Positions 22,803-32,539 of a DNA stretch of 64,000 nucleotides are shown here, piece after piece (position 1 is the stretch's first letter; the number at the start of each line of letters is the position of its first letter). The position numbers were made by a program, and so were the translations under genes. Where the stretch lies: the NCBI RefSeq assembly GCF_052857255.1, contig NC_135506.1, forward strand, positions 79,468,324-79,532,323, in the 5' to 3' direction. Source of the stretch: Amblyomma americanum (Eukaryota; Arthropoda; Arachnida; Ixodida; Ixodidae). The notes under the pieces are model-generated. The model made no database searches. It had not been told where the DNA came from and saw only the letters and a program-made list of their open reading frames with translations.

Positions 22803-22912
22803 TCTTTAGTAAAACAGCGCGAACAACGTAGGAAAAGATGAAGGAGGACACAGGACGGGCGCTGTGTCCTCCTTCATCTTGTCCTACGTTGTTCGCGCTG
22901 TTTTACTAAAGA
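22803..22912. repeat. Fold-back inverted repeat, 51-bp arms
   Basis: Arms 22803-22853 and 22862-22912 are reverse complements with one mismatch, separated by 8 bp (gacgggcg). The arms begin tctttagtaaaacagcgcg and include aagatgaaggaggacacag. The arm sequence has the flavour of tick Penelope-type termini, but no coding region is attached here. Confidence 0.9.
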
Positions 22913-23131
22913 TACATCTATACCAACTCGCCCAAATGAACGTTCTACGAAGTCTCACGTCGTTGCACAACTCAAAATCAGCGAACGGACAGAACAAAAG
23001 TCGATGGCAGCAGCACAAAGCAAGCGAATGCGTTTGGAATGCTTCGGAATGTGTTTGGAAATTGTTGGGAAGCACCTTAGAACACAATTCATCAGCGGCG
23101 GAGCCCGCGGCAGACGTCGCCGCGCCGCGCC

Positions 23132-23288
23132 GCGTCAAAATTATACCGGAGCCCTCCACTACTGCACCTCTTTCTTCCTTTATTCTTTCATTCCCTCCTT
23201 TATCGCTTCCCTTACTGCGCGGTTCTGGTGTCCAACGTTATATGAGACAGATACTGCGTCATTTCCTTTCCCAAAAACCAATTTTTAT
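23132..23288 (+). mobile_element. SINE, long form, head missing
   Basis: It begins at the accggagccctccactac body block and includes the long-form extension: ctttcttcctttattc, cccttactgcgcggttctggtgtcc, gagacagatactgcgtc, atttcctttccca. It lacks the tRNA head. Confidence 0.8.
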
Positions 23289-23305
23289 TTTTACTGCGTT
23301 TTTAT

Positions 23306-23330
23306 GGAGGAAGAGAGAGAGAGAGAGAGC
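23306..23330. repeat. (GA)n microsatellite
   Basis: A short purine run of gaga units in 23306-23330. A (CA)n run follows at 23466-23481. Confidence 0.8.
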
Positions 23331-23509
23331 ATGAAAAGGAAACGCAGGGAGGTTAACCAGATGTGAGCCTCCGGTTTGCTACCCTACACTGGGGATGGGG
23401 GATAGGGGTTAGAAAGATGACAGAGAGGAAAACGCAAAAAAAAAGGAACGTGCACACATGGAGACACACACACACACACACAAGGCGTTCCAGTTAGTCT
23501 TTCTTTTAT

Positions 23510-23745
23510 AGAGGAAAAACGCAAGGGCGCCCGTGTGCTGTGCTATATCCGGAGGGGGGGGGGGGGGGTTTAGATACCTAGGAGGTCTAAATTATTCCTG
23601 AGCCCTCCACTACGGCACCGCTTTCTTCCTTTCTTCTTTCCCTACCTCCTTTATCTCTTCCCTTACGGCGTGGTTCTGGTGTTCAATGAAATATCAGACA
23701 GATACTGCGCCATTTCTTTTCCCCAAAACTAAATTATTATTAATA
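23510..23745 (+). mobile_element. SINE, long form, plus arm of an inverted pair
   Basis: gggcgcccgtgtgctgtgc is followed by a G-run replacing the middle of the body. Then ctgagccctccactacggcacc and the long-form extension run to cagatactgcgccatttc. It faces a minus-strand copy across an A/T spacer at 23746-23756. Confidence 0.82.
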
Positions 23746-23756
23746 TTATAATAATT

Positions 23757-24025
23757 GTTTTTTGGGGGGAAGTAAATGGCGCAGTATCTGTCTCATATAT
23801 TATTGGACACCCGAACGGCGCCGTAAGGGAAGGGATAAAGGAGGGAGTTAAAGAAGAAAGGAAGAGATCGGTGCCGTAGTGGAGGGCTCCGGAATAATTT
23901 CGACCACCTGGGGATCTTCAACGTGCACTGACATCGCACAGCACACGGGCGCGTTAGCGTTGCGCCTCCATCTAAAGAAACGCAGTCGCCGCGGTCGGGT
24001 TGGAACCCGGGAGCCGAACCCTTTT
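23757..24025 (-). mobile_element. SINE, long form, minus arm of an inverted pair
   Basis: Reading the plus strand, the reversed copy runs from ggggggaagtaaatggcgcagtat through gtgccgtagtggagggctcc and cgaccacctggggat. It ends at the reversed B box (gtcgggttggaacccggg) near 24010; the A box is lost. With the adjacent plus copy it could form a long RNA hairpin. Confidence 0.85.
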
Positions 24026-25755
24026 TGCGGCTTCTTGCTCTTCCCCCGTGTTACTCAGAACTGAAGCTCGAGGTAGTTCACCGAAAGGTATCGCGGTTAT
24101 TGCTGGGCGTTGCCACTTGGAGCTGCAAATGACTGTGTGAAGCTGCAGCCACAGCGTTGCTCCTACCTTCCTCGCAGCGCCTGTAGTACAGCCTTTCGTC
24201 ACTGCTTCTGCGACTTGTCGAAACAGCGGCTAGAAGGCCCCTGCTGCGCTGTTTACACATTGTGAACAAAATTATACAGATGAGGTTTGAACTCTCCATG
24301 ACAACCGCGACCACACCGAGCGGCGCTGTGCGGAATTAGAGCATACATACCACGACTACCTGCGGATATACACACATGACTGAGTTAACAAAGAAGCCCG
24401 CAATTTGACGCCACCATTTTTTATGCCTGAATAGGACAAGAGGGATCTGAACGTTTTATTGACCTAGTGCCATCCACGCACGAGGAAATGATATTTAATC
24501 AACTCCTGCACCAATATGTATTTCTCTTCTAGACAGTGTAGGTAGGGAGTACGGTATTTACTCGCCCGGTGCTAAACGCAATCAATATTAAAGGCAAGCA
24601 AGCAGAGGTGATAATCACCGACTCCGAGCGAGCAGTTGAGCGCCTTTGAAAGCCTGCAGAAAACGCCACGATTCTCTCTCTGGGACCACATCATGTTTCA
24701 GAAGCTGGAATAAACGTTGACGTTCAATCGGTCCCGTCACACATCGCGGAACGAGAGAGCTGACGGTCTCGCCAGTTTGGCCCATACTTAAAAGGCGCCT
24801 CTGACTCTGGCGAACGATCATAGGCAGCACTGCGTTGCTGTAATTCGCAGCCATTTTGTGTCCTTCTCGCCAAACATCTCACACCTTTCAGCTGTCGAGC
24901 CTCGGACTTCGCTGTTCTGGCTACGCACAGAAGCTCATGGACGACAGCCTGGTTACGCAAAGTAGGCCTCCTCGCGTCCTCGATTTGCACTGTGCCAAGT
25001 TCAAGCAGACCAAGGACGCATCTTGTAGAAATGTACCAAGTGAAAGAACGCACGAAATAAAAGGGACCTACTGTCTTTGCCAAAAGTAGCCAGCCTACGT
25101 GGTTTGCTTCATGTATTCGAGTGCTTGCGGCTTACCTAAACATCAAGAGGTCTTGAAAAGTGAGACAAAGGTTTTGCCTTTGATTACCGAGATTTATAGC
25201 TTGAGAGGAGGGATAAGTGCTACATTACACTTCACGACTGAGAAACAGACCACGCAGCCCGGTCGAGGTACTCGCAGCAGTACAGAGAATTTTACTTGAC
25301 TTCCTGGGTTTAGTCAGTACTGTGTGTATGAACTCCGCTAAGTAGCTTTTTTCTCCTCTCTCTTTTTGTCTTCTCGCCATGGAGAGTATTTGAGCGCGCG
25401 AATGCCCAGTGGTAAGAAAAACATGGCTTCTTTATTCTTGAAACAAAATTGGTCGTGTTGCAGATTTAATGAAGCCGCGTGCAATATTTTAAACAGAAAA
25501 TGATTAAAGTTGTTTTAAAAGAGTGTGGACAGCGTCCCACAAATGAAGCGCACTTATTAATTCGGCGTTCGTAACGCTTGCAGCCTACTAACTACAGACG
25601 CTGTTTCCTACACAGCAGGCAGCTGCTGAGGCGGGAGACGCACATCGATTTCATCGCTGGAATAGAAAGAATTCTAAAACCTTAAACTGCAGAGTTGTAG
25701 ACCATGACGACAAACTAGACACAGTGGCGTTTTTTGTTTTCGTCATTTTGACGAT
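24026..25755. other. Unassigned stretch
   Basis: No repeat family was recognised. A minus-strand frame at 24724-25083 (119 residues) has no identifiable domain, and a weak local resemblance to the minus frame at 16901-17095 may be chance. The right part (25300-25755) is A/T-rich and is the pre-insertion flank of the intact LINE. Confidence 0.45.
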
Positions 25756-25768
25756 TATCGCTCTTTGA
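25756..25768. repeat. 13-bp target-site duplication, left copy (intact LINE)
   Basis: tatcgctctttga, repeated exactly at 29460-29472. Confidence 0.9.
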
Positions 25769-28700
25769 GGCTAACTACATTAGGAAAGACGGTTACTCAA
25801 ATACAGCAAAATGGACAGGCGCAGCAAAAATGAAAACACTCTGGTGTGGCAGTGGAACTGCCGCGGTTTCCAACGCAAGCGAGCGCTCTTGCAGCAGCAC
25901 TTAGGGCAGATTGAAGAAAAACCTTTAGCTATAGCCCTTCAGGAAACGGGAAAGGGACCACCAAAATTATCGGGATATCAAGCGTTCCACAGTGACCGAG
26001 GAGAAAAATCTCGCGTCTCCACGCTAGTTAAAAGACATATAGCGGTAGTCGAGCATGAGGTCAACTCACGGGATATCGAAGCCGTATTAGTAGAAATTAT
26101 CACCGGTCGCAAAGACAAGGCTAGTCTCTTCATCTTAAACGTGTACAGCACCCCCCAGCAAAGAAAGGCACGTTTCCGCGCCCTCTTCCGCAAGGCGATT
26201 AGAGCAGCTGGAAACAACACACTCATAATCTTAGGGGACTTCAATGCCGCCCACCAAGAATGGGGCTACAATAGACACGATCCCAAGGGCAGACAACTAT
26301 GGGAGGACATACACGAACTTGGCCTCACCCTCCTGACGGACCCTAACTGCCCGTCCAGAATGGGAAACAGCGTCTGTGCAGACACCACCCCGGATCTCAC
26401 CCTTGGGAAAAACACGAGAGACGCGGCCTGGGAAAACACGGCTCAAAATTTAGGCAGCGACCACTTTATTCTGGCTCTCTCCCTCAGCAAGGGCGTCAAA
26501 ACACGTCGCCTCAAAAAACCCAAGATCACTGATTGGGACATGTTCAGGCAAATTAGAGAAAATGGTGAATCGGAAGGCGATATCCAAAACATAGAGCAAT
26601 GGGCGGAGGAACTTAAGCAACAAGTCGAGAGGGCGACCACGACCCTGCGAGAAGACGATGCGCCAGCGACGGTTGATAGCAAACTCCTTCACATGTGGGA
26701 AGCGAAATGCGGCATGGAGAAACGCCTCCGGTCACAAAGATGGAACAGGAACCTTAGAAGAAGGATAGCAAGGCACAACAAAGAGATTGAGGATTACGCA
26801 GCAAAACTCTGCGAACAAAATTGGTGCAATAGATGTGACGAGATGGAAGGGAACATGAGTCTAGCTAATACGTGGAGTCTACTCAGACACCTGCTTGACC
26901 CTGATAATTCGAAAACCCAATCGGGCATAAGACTTACGAAAGCCAGGCACACGTTTGAGGGCTCGGACAGAGAACTCATGGCAAAATTAATTATTATGTA
27001 CATAGGAGATACAAAAACCTCACTCCTGCCGGAGTACGAAGGACCCCCAAACGAGGCCCTAGACGCGCCGATCACGGAAGCGGAGGTTCGCGCCGAAATA
27101 TTAGGCCTAAAAACAAAGTCGGCCCCTGGTCCAGATGGCATTACAAACAAGGTCCTCCGAAACTTGGACGATAATTCCATCCGCATGCTCACCAAATACA
27201 TGAACATCGTATGGGACAGAGGCCGCCTCCCACAACAGTGGAAGACGGCAAACGTGATTTTAATACCGAAGCCGGGCAAACCCCCTAAGCTAGAAAACTT
27301 ACGGCCAATCTCTCTAACATCCTGTATTGGGAAATTGATGGAACGGGTAGTCCAAACGCGCCTAACGCGTTTCATGGAGCTCAACGATCTGTGGCCGCAC
27401 GAAATGGTAGGGTTCCGACCCGGCCTGTGCACACAAGATGTAATGCTCCGCTTGAGACACGACATCATAGAAAATAGCACCAAGGACGCGAGGGTAATAT
27501 TAGGTCTCGACCTGACGAAGGCCTTCGATAACGTAAAACACGCGGCAATCCTCTCTGGCCTCGGAGAGCTGGGGGTCGGAAACAAAACATACGGCTACAT
27601 AAAGGACTTCCTGTCGGGTATAACGATAAAAATAAGGTTTCAGGACATTGAATCCCCAACCGTCAAACTAGGTAGTAGGGGTACGCCGCAGGGTTCAGTG
27701 CTGTCCCCATTCCTCTTTAATGTTGCCATGCGAAATCTCCCGGCAGAATTGAGAAAAGTGGAAAACTTGAAATTCAGCATGTACGCGGACGACGTCAACC
27801 TATGGGTCACCCAGGGCAGCGACGCGAACATCGAGGAGCGCTTACAAACGGCAGCAGACACCGTAGTGTCCTATGCGGCTGAAAGGGGCCTCTCGTGCGC
27901 TCCCCAAAAATCGGAGCTCTTTATCTACAATCCGAAGGCGCTCAGGCACAAACGCCAGATAAACATCAACATAACAGTAGAGGGCCAAACAGTGCCAAAA
28001 GTCGAGCAGATTAGGATCCTGGGGCTATTTCTACAAGCGGACGGGTACAATGATACAACGATAAAAAAATTGAGTGCGTACGCCACGCAAGTCATGGGTC
28101 TGTTCAGGAGAATCGCACTCAAGGGTCGAGGCCTTCAAGAACGAAGCCTCCTGAAACTAATGCAGGCTTACATCACTAGCCGCATATGCTACGCCACACC
28201 ATTCCTAAACATCAGATCGGACGAAAAGCAGAAAATAGACGCACTCATCAGACGATGCGTGAAGAGGGCTCTGGGACTCCCCATCTCGACCTCTACTGAA
28301 CGCCTCCTCGAAATGGGTGTGCACAATAATTGGACGGAGCTAGCGGAGGCTGTGCGCATGGCACAACTGGAAAGATTAAGCAAATCTACCACGGGCAGAA
28401 CCATCCTTGGCTGGGTGGGGCTGCAGTCAGACAGGGGGACATGCCAACACGCGGACATTCCACGAGGATGCCGCGAACACATAACAGTGCCCCCGCTACC
28501 TAAAAACATGCACCCCACATACAACGGGGAGAGGAGACGGAAGAGGGCCGAGACTCTCGCAAAACACGCGGACAAAATAGGGCCGAAAGGAGTCGCCTAC
28601 GTGGACGCGGCTAGCGGAAAGTTGGGGGCGGCGGTGGCTGCGGTCGTTGACGGCCGCGGCGTACCCGTCGCCGCCGCTTCCGTTAGAAGTCGAAACATAG

Positions 28701-29459
28701 ACACGGCCGAAGAAGTTGCAATAGCGCTCGCTTGCGTTGGCACGGAAGCCAGTACGTTCATTAGCGACAGCAAAACAGCAGTCTGGAACTTTGGAAAAGG
28801 GAGGGTCTCGAAGGAGGCAGTCAAAATCTTGGAAAAGGGAAAACTCGATAGACGAGTTCGAATAATTTGGACCCCCGCGCACGAATCCGTCCCCGGCAAC
28901 GAGGCGGCGCACGAGCTAGCCCGAGCACTCTACTTCCGGGCAGCCGCAGAGCCGCCTGGTTGCGAAGGGATGGACGAGAGGCTGCAGACATACAAAGAGA
29001 TCATAGAGCACTATAGACTTGGTAGACGGTCCCTGCCACCACCGGACCGAGCGCTAACAAACAGGGAGGCAGTCGCATGGCGGCGCCTGCAAGCTGGGAA
29101 CTTCCCGAACCCCGTCTGGCTCTACCACACGCAAGTGGAGGAAAGAGCCGACGATAAATGCGCGACATGTGGAGAGAGGGGTACTTTAGACCACATAATC
29201 TGGCAATGCCCTGGTTCCCCGGGCGCCAAGGAGAACATAAGAAGTAGAGAAGCCTGGGAACTGATGCTGCGAAGCGAGTCCCTCGCCCACCAGCAGCAAG
29301 CCATCCGCCTGGCGGCTAAAGCCGCGAAGAAACACTGTCGCTTCGCCTGTCTTTAGTCGCGGAGACCCCGGCCCCCGTTCTCCAGGCCTGCGTGCCGGGG
29401 ATGGGGAGTAGGGGGTCTCCTACATCGGTGGAAAATAAAGTTCTTACTCACTCACTCAC
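25769..29459 (+). mobile_element. Young intact I/R1-type LINE insertion
   Basis: A 3691-bp insertion between two 13-bp direct repeats. It has a 42-bp leader, one 1181-codon frame, a 3' UTR with a ccgggg-atggggagtagggggtctcc block also found in the decayed paralog (about 16552-16580), an aataaag signal near 29434, and a tail of actc repeats (29444-29459). There is no gag-like ORF1, so it is either 5'-truncated just upstream of ORF2 or belongs to a single-ORF lineage. A perfect TSD and an unbroken ORF imply recent insertion. Confidence 0.95.
25811..29356 (+). CDS. LINE ORF2: endonuclease, reverse transcriptase, RNase H
   Basis: The 1181-residue protein nicks the target and reverse-transcribes element RNA at the nick. 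Domains run in order. The apurinic-type endonuclease (about 10-222) has WQWNCRGF, ALQETGK (Glu near 45), GDFN at 142-145, TPDLT and SDH at 216-218. The RT (about 430-720) has PGPDG at 439-443, GLDLTKAFD with catalytic Asp 567, RGTPQGSVLSP, and YADD at 658-661. RNase H (about 925-1045) has YVDAASGKLG (Asp 932), the EEVAIALA Glu, SDSKTA (Asp 986) and GNEAAHELA. A C-terminal CCHC knuckle has Cys1117, Cys1120, His1128 and Cys1133. All catalytic residues are present. The start is the first ATG after an in-frame TAG at 25781. The domain order points to the I/R1 superfamily; the exact clade is unresolved. The decayed paralog lies at 13096-16617. Confidence 0.96.
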   Translation: MDRRSKNENTLVWQWNCRGFQRKRALLQQHLGQIEEKPLAIALQETGKGPPKLSGYQAFHSDRGEKSRVSTLVKRHIAVVEHEVNSRDIEAVLVEIITGRKDKASLFILNVYSTPQQRKARFRALFRKAIRAAGNNTLIILGDFNAAHQEWGYNRHDPKGRQLWEDIHELGLTLLTDPNCPSRMGNSVCADTTPDLTLGKNTRDAAWENTAQNLGSDHFILALSLSKGVKTRRLKKPKITDWDMFRQIRENGESEGDIQNIEQWAEELKQQVERATTTLREDDAPATVDSKLLHMWEAKCGMEKRLRSQRWNRNLRRRIARHNKEIEDYAAKLCEQNWCNRCDEMEGNMSLANTWSLLRHLLDPDNSKTQSGIRLTKARHTFEGSDRELMAKLIIMYIGDTKTSLLPEYEGPPNEALDAPITEAEVRAEILGLKTKSAPGPDGITNKVLRNLDDNSIRMLTKYMNIVWDRGRLPQQWKTANVILIPKPGKPPKLENLRPISLTSCIGKLMERVVQTRLTRFMELNDLWPHEMVGFRPGLCTQDVMLRLRHDIIENSTKDARVILGLDLTKAFDNVKHAAILSGLGELGVGNKTYGYIKDFLSGITIKIRFQDIESPTVKLGSRGTPQGSVLSPFLFNVAMRNLPAELRKVENLKFSMYADDVNLWVTQGSDANIEERLQTAADTVVSYAAERGLSCAPQKSELFIYNPKALRHKRQININITVEGQTVPKVEQIRILGLFLQADGYNDTTIKKLSAYATQVMGLFRRIALKGRGLQERSLLKLMQAYITSRICYATPFLNIRSDEKQKIDALIRRCVKRALGLPISTSTERLLEMGVHNNWTELAEAVRMAQLERLSKSTTGRTILGWVGLQSDRGTCQHADIPRGCREHITVPPLPKNMHPTYNGERRRKRAETLAKHADKIGPKGVAYVDAASGKLGAAVAAVVDGRGVPVAAASVRSRNIDTAEEVAIALACVGTEASTFISDSKTAVWNFGKGRVSKEAVKILEKGKLDRRVRIIWTPAHESVPGNEAAHELARALYFRAAAEPPGCEGMDERLQTYKEIIEHYRLGRRSLPPPDRALTNREAVAWRRLQAGNFPNPVWLYHTQVEERADDKCATCGERGTLDHIIWQCPGSPGAKENIRSREAWELMLRSESLAHQQQAIRLAAKAAKKHCRFACL

Positions 29460-29472
29460 TATCGCTCTTTGA
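29460..29472. repeat. 13-bp target-site duplication, right copy
   Basis: tatcgctctttga, identical to 25756-25768. Confidence 0.9.
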
Positions 29473-29558
29473 AGGCATCGAAGATTGACCAATCCGCGAG
29501 GAGAGACGACGAAGAAGCTGTGACGTCGATGCCGCGTGGCGCGTGCCAGCAAGGAGGC

Positions 29559-29592
29559 TATATAACAGCACAACATTCGAACGCCTCAGACG
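29559..29592 (+). promoter_or_regulatory. Candidate core promoter (TATA plus initiator)
   Basis: TATATAA at 29559-29565 is followed by an arthropod-type initiator TCAGA at 29586-29590. The A at 29588 lies 29 bp from the first T, which is the canonical spacing. The intact LINE lies about 90 bp upstream of the TATA box, between it and its original upstream DNA. Confidence 0.45.
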
Positions 29593-29888
29593 AACCACAG
29601 CGGGTCTACGTGTAGGATGCAAGCAGCCACGGCTCTCGTGGAACGTAGGTGCTCCGGAGATGTACGAGGCTGCGAATCCTGGTTGCTCGGACCAGACAGG
29701 GCCTCCCAGTTCCTATGCAGGTGGTCGCGGGGGACTCGGCCTCTACCGCGTTGCGGCCCTTTGCTGCTTCGATGCCTGCGCTTCCGCTGGCATCGATGCA
29801 ACCTAAGCAGCCCAAGCGACACGGACCACGCCATCACCTGCCTGGCTGCACCCAACACTGAGGGCAGCGTCTCTCGCTGAATTCTGAG
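29588..29888 (+). other. Candidate first exon
   Basis: It runs from the predicted start site to a strong donor (CTGAG|GTGAGC, GT at 29889). It is GC-rich compared with its flanks and has only short frames, such as one of 70 codons at 29649-29861, so it could be a 5' UTR exon. The downstream partner exon was not identified. It contains none of the A/C-rich tail or hydrophobic core of the array units. Confidence 0.35.
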
Positions 29889-29890
29889 GT

Positions 29891-30239
29891 GAGCATAAAC
29901 TGCTGCAAGCACGTTGCTGCATCTGGCGCAGGTTTTTATTTTCTGTGCATAGCTGAGAGTGATTTCGTGTGGTCCTTCGGATATTCGATCTGCATCTCGC
30001 GCCTCATAGTCTTCTGTCTTGTCTACCATTTCTTTTTCTGTGCTTCCTTTCCACGCATTCCGGTGGGCAATCATGCTAAAATTGTCGTTTTATCGCACGT
30101 TAGAAGTTAGTAACGGCTGGCTAATTGGCTGTGCGTATTTGAGAGTCCGCCCTAATTAGCCTAATATCTCTAAAATAGATCCTACGTGTAGGAACGCGGC
30201 GTAACGGTTTTAACGTCTCCGAGCGTCGCATGAGCAGTG
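29891..30239. other. Intron-like spacer
   Basis: No features recognised; T-rich after the candidate donor, as expected for an intron. Confidence 0.4.
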
Positions 30240-30805
30240 AGGGACACAGTAGCGGCGGCCTTCGGATTTAGACCATCGATGGTCCTTCAACGTTGAGTCA
30301 CACGGGTGCCCGTGTGTGCCTTAGGATGAACCACCGTAGCCCTTTGGAACAGAGGGGACAAGAAAAAGGGAGGGCACTGCCGAGCCAGGTATCGAGCGCG
30401 TCCTGTCGAGCCAAATAGCGAGCGCGTGCTGCAGAGCCAGGTAAATAGCGCGTGCTCTCGAGCCACGTATCGAGCGCGTGCTCTCGAGCCAGGTAGCGAG
30501 CGCGTGCTGCCCAGCCAGACGCCGTTCGAATTTTGGGGCTGAGCAGCCGAGGCGTGCCGACTGTGCAAGGCTGCCTTTGTCCGTGGTCGCTTCCCCAGGA
30601 GCCACCCGGCCGAGCCAACTGTTCGAGGTGTTCGAATCCGAGGACGCAGCTTTGGGAGCCAGCTAGCTTTTTCTTGCTGGTGGCGCTGAGCTGACCTTCC
30701 AGAAGCGAGCCAGGACGACCCGACATTGTGCCTCTGGACTTAGCCCTATTCGAACAAAGCACCGACACCGTGACCCGAACGACCACCGTGGGACTTCCTG
30801 CGAAG
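30240..30805 (+). other. GC-rich exon-like segment with minisatellite
   Basis: The segment has high GC content and ends at a donor-like site (CGAAG|GTGAGC, GT at 30806). It contains the 26-bp minisatellite at 30382-30511. The minus-strand frames covering it owe their repeat peptides to the minisatellite. No acceptor is evident, so it could be an alternative first exon. Confidence 0.25.
30382..30511. repeat. 26-bp minisatellite, five copies
   Basis: Five uninterrupted 26-bp units starting gagccaggta-cgagcgcgtgct, diverged at a few positions each. Confidence 0.92.
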
Positions 30806-30807
30806 GT

Positions 30808-31187
30808 GAGCAGCACCATTATAATAGAGTTCATTTTTTGTCCCTTTCAGTGAATATTTTCTGTGTCCCGTAATTGGTTCGTAAACGTCTATTAGATCTG
30901 ATAATAGTGGTTTGGTTCCATGGCGTGTAGCGCGTTCATGGGTCAGAGCTTCGCCACGAACATGAACTGCGTGTAGCAAGAAGGATTCGTATTCAACTGT
31001 AAGCGCCGTGGATTCGCTCGTGACGTACTCGCGGGCAATCACGGCATGGTTCCTTCCCTGCACCTCCTGGCAGCAGCCGTGTAACTTCGTCAGTCTTAGA
31101 CGATCGCCTGGGTGGGAAAGCGGCCTCGGGCGCGAGGCTCACGTGCGCCTGGCCTTGCCTTTAGTGGCTGCGGCGAGCATATTTGCC
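30808..31187. other. Unassigned stretch
   Basis: No feature recognised; follows a donor-like site and is bounded on the right by a SINE cluster. Confidence 0.4.
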
Positions 31188-31252
31188 GATGTCAGCGCAC
31201 GTTAAAGATCCCCATGTGGTCGATATTATTTTGAAGTTCTCCATTACAGCAC
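31188..31252 (+). mobile_element. SINE body fragment
   Basis: Contains cgatgtcagcgcacgttaaag and gtggtcgatattattttg; head and tail are missing. It directly abuts the next SINE. Confidence 0.7.
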
Positions 31253-31447
31253 TGCCCCGAAAGATGCAGGTTCGATCCCGGCCGCTTGGACGTATTTCGA
31301 TGGAGGGGAAATTCTAGAGGCCCGTGTACTGCGCGATGTCAGTGCACGTCAAGGAACGCGGGTGGTCGAAATTTCCGGAGCCTTTCACTACGACGTCCCC
31401 CATATCCTGTCGCTTTGGGACGTTAAACACCCATAAAGCAAACCAAA
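31253..31447 (+). mobile_element. tRNA-derived SINE, short form, lacking A box
   Basis: It starts in the tRNA anticodon-side region with ccgaaagatgcaggttcgatcccgg (B box near 31269). The body follows and the end is the short-form tail gggacgttaaacacccataaa with aaaccaaacc. Confidence 0.85.
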
Positions 31448-32539
31448 CCTCTCTCGTCACTGCCACCCTCCTCCCTTTCCACACGACGGGGTTGAGGTGT
31501 GCACCAAGAAGTGTTACTGCGCCTTTCATTTTCCTGATAAGCGGTATTTTTGAGGCGTCGTTGAATGCGGCAAATGAGAGCGTTAGGTGGATGTGGACAA
31601 TGCAAAACACAGTTGGTTGACGCCCTTTCAGAGTTTGACTTTGGGTGCGCACCTCACGTCTTTGCTCCGCGTCGCAGACGCGAACTTCGATTTCCCGGCG
31701 AGCCTGGCCTTTCCTATCGGCTCTTCGTTCTTGCGTGCTTTTGACGCTGCGAGCCAACAACGCGGCAGCGGATATGCTGCTAAGCGAACGCTCTTGCCAG
31801 ACTGCCGAGGCTCTGGCCTGTGCGTGTCGCCAAAGTGGCGCGTGGCCAGCTCAAATTCCTGCACGACGCTGTTCCGCCTCAACCATGGCATTGGGCTCAT
31901 ATGACCCATAGTATGTCGACGCGCCGCGCAGCAGTGCATGTGTATTATGCGGCACTGCGTCGCTTTAGGCGCCTGCATCGAGAGTCTGCGATTGGCCGTC
32001 GACGTGAGTGCAGTGCGTACAGATTCTGTTATGCACGATGCCGTCCGGCATGTGTCATCTGCGGATGACACGTCACTCAGCCGCCGCCGCCGCCGAAACA
32101 GAGCGCTCCCCTTTCTCTCTACGCCGGCGGCGTTTGTGTTCATTGGCGTTGACAAAGTTCTAGACTCCGATGATTTTGAGGAAAGGAAGGGAGCATGGTC
32201 GGCTCCCTGGGTGAGTGGACGCCTCAATCGCGCTTTGATGTACTACCTGGCGATGGTGAGAGGTCTGGGCTGCATGCATTAGCGCTGACAAAGTTCCGGC
32301 AGACACGCGGAACTGCAGCAATTGGTCTCAGTGTTCATTGGGTGACCATTCTCAAGCTGTCAGCCATCAATTTAACTGCCACCTGGCAGGGTGACAGGCT
32401 GCGCGCGCTGCCTATGCAGTGTGCAGAACGTGCTCTATGTTAGACGCCAAGCCGCATCTACCTGCCTCGTACACCACAGGTTTCGATCTCTAACCAGGTA
32501 CAGCAGTAGTTAAACCGAAGCTGATTTTTCCTCTGCTTG
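31448..32539. other. GC-rich stretch with dispersed repeats
   Basis: No protein domain was recognised in the several open frames (for example 31628-32227 minus, 199 codons, low complexity). Two blocks are shared with 35.5-36.0 kb. Block 32100-32270 contains gtgttcattggcgttgac and gatgattttgaggaaagg. Block 32325-32435 contains tgttcattgggtgacca, atttaactgccacct and cagtgtgcagaacg. Both recur in the same order around 35610 and 35898. Confidence 0.5.
32100..32270 (+). repeat. Dispersed repeat R-gat, copy 1
   Basis: Shared blocks gttcattggcgtt, gacaaagttctagactc-gatg and attttgaggaaagga, then ggctccct and cctcaatcgcgctttga. Related copies lie at 35610-35700 and 58622-58760. The element type is unknown. 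Confidence 0.7.

Noticed and set aside
24615..25083. Possible host exon on minus strand (119 residues)
   Set aside because: No domain, no matching splice sites, and only a weak resemblance to another unassigned frame at 16901-17095.
26794..27585. 263-residue minus-strand ORF
   Set aside because: Antisense shadow of the intact LINE ORF2.
29460..29472. CRISPR-like or phage-type direct repeats
   Set aside because: The direct repeats are target-site duplications of eukaryotic retroelements; nothing in the window is prokaryotic.
30298..30834. 178-residue minus-strand ORF with Arg/Leu repeats
   Set aside because: It spans the 26-bp minisatellite and a GC-rich region, lacks any domain, and opposes the direction of the donor-like site.
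31628..32227. 199-residue minus-strand ORF
   Set aside because: Low-complexity Arg/Ser composition in GC-rich DNA overlapping dispersed repeats; no known domain.
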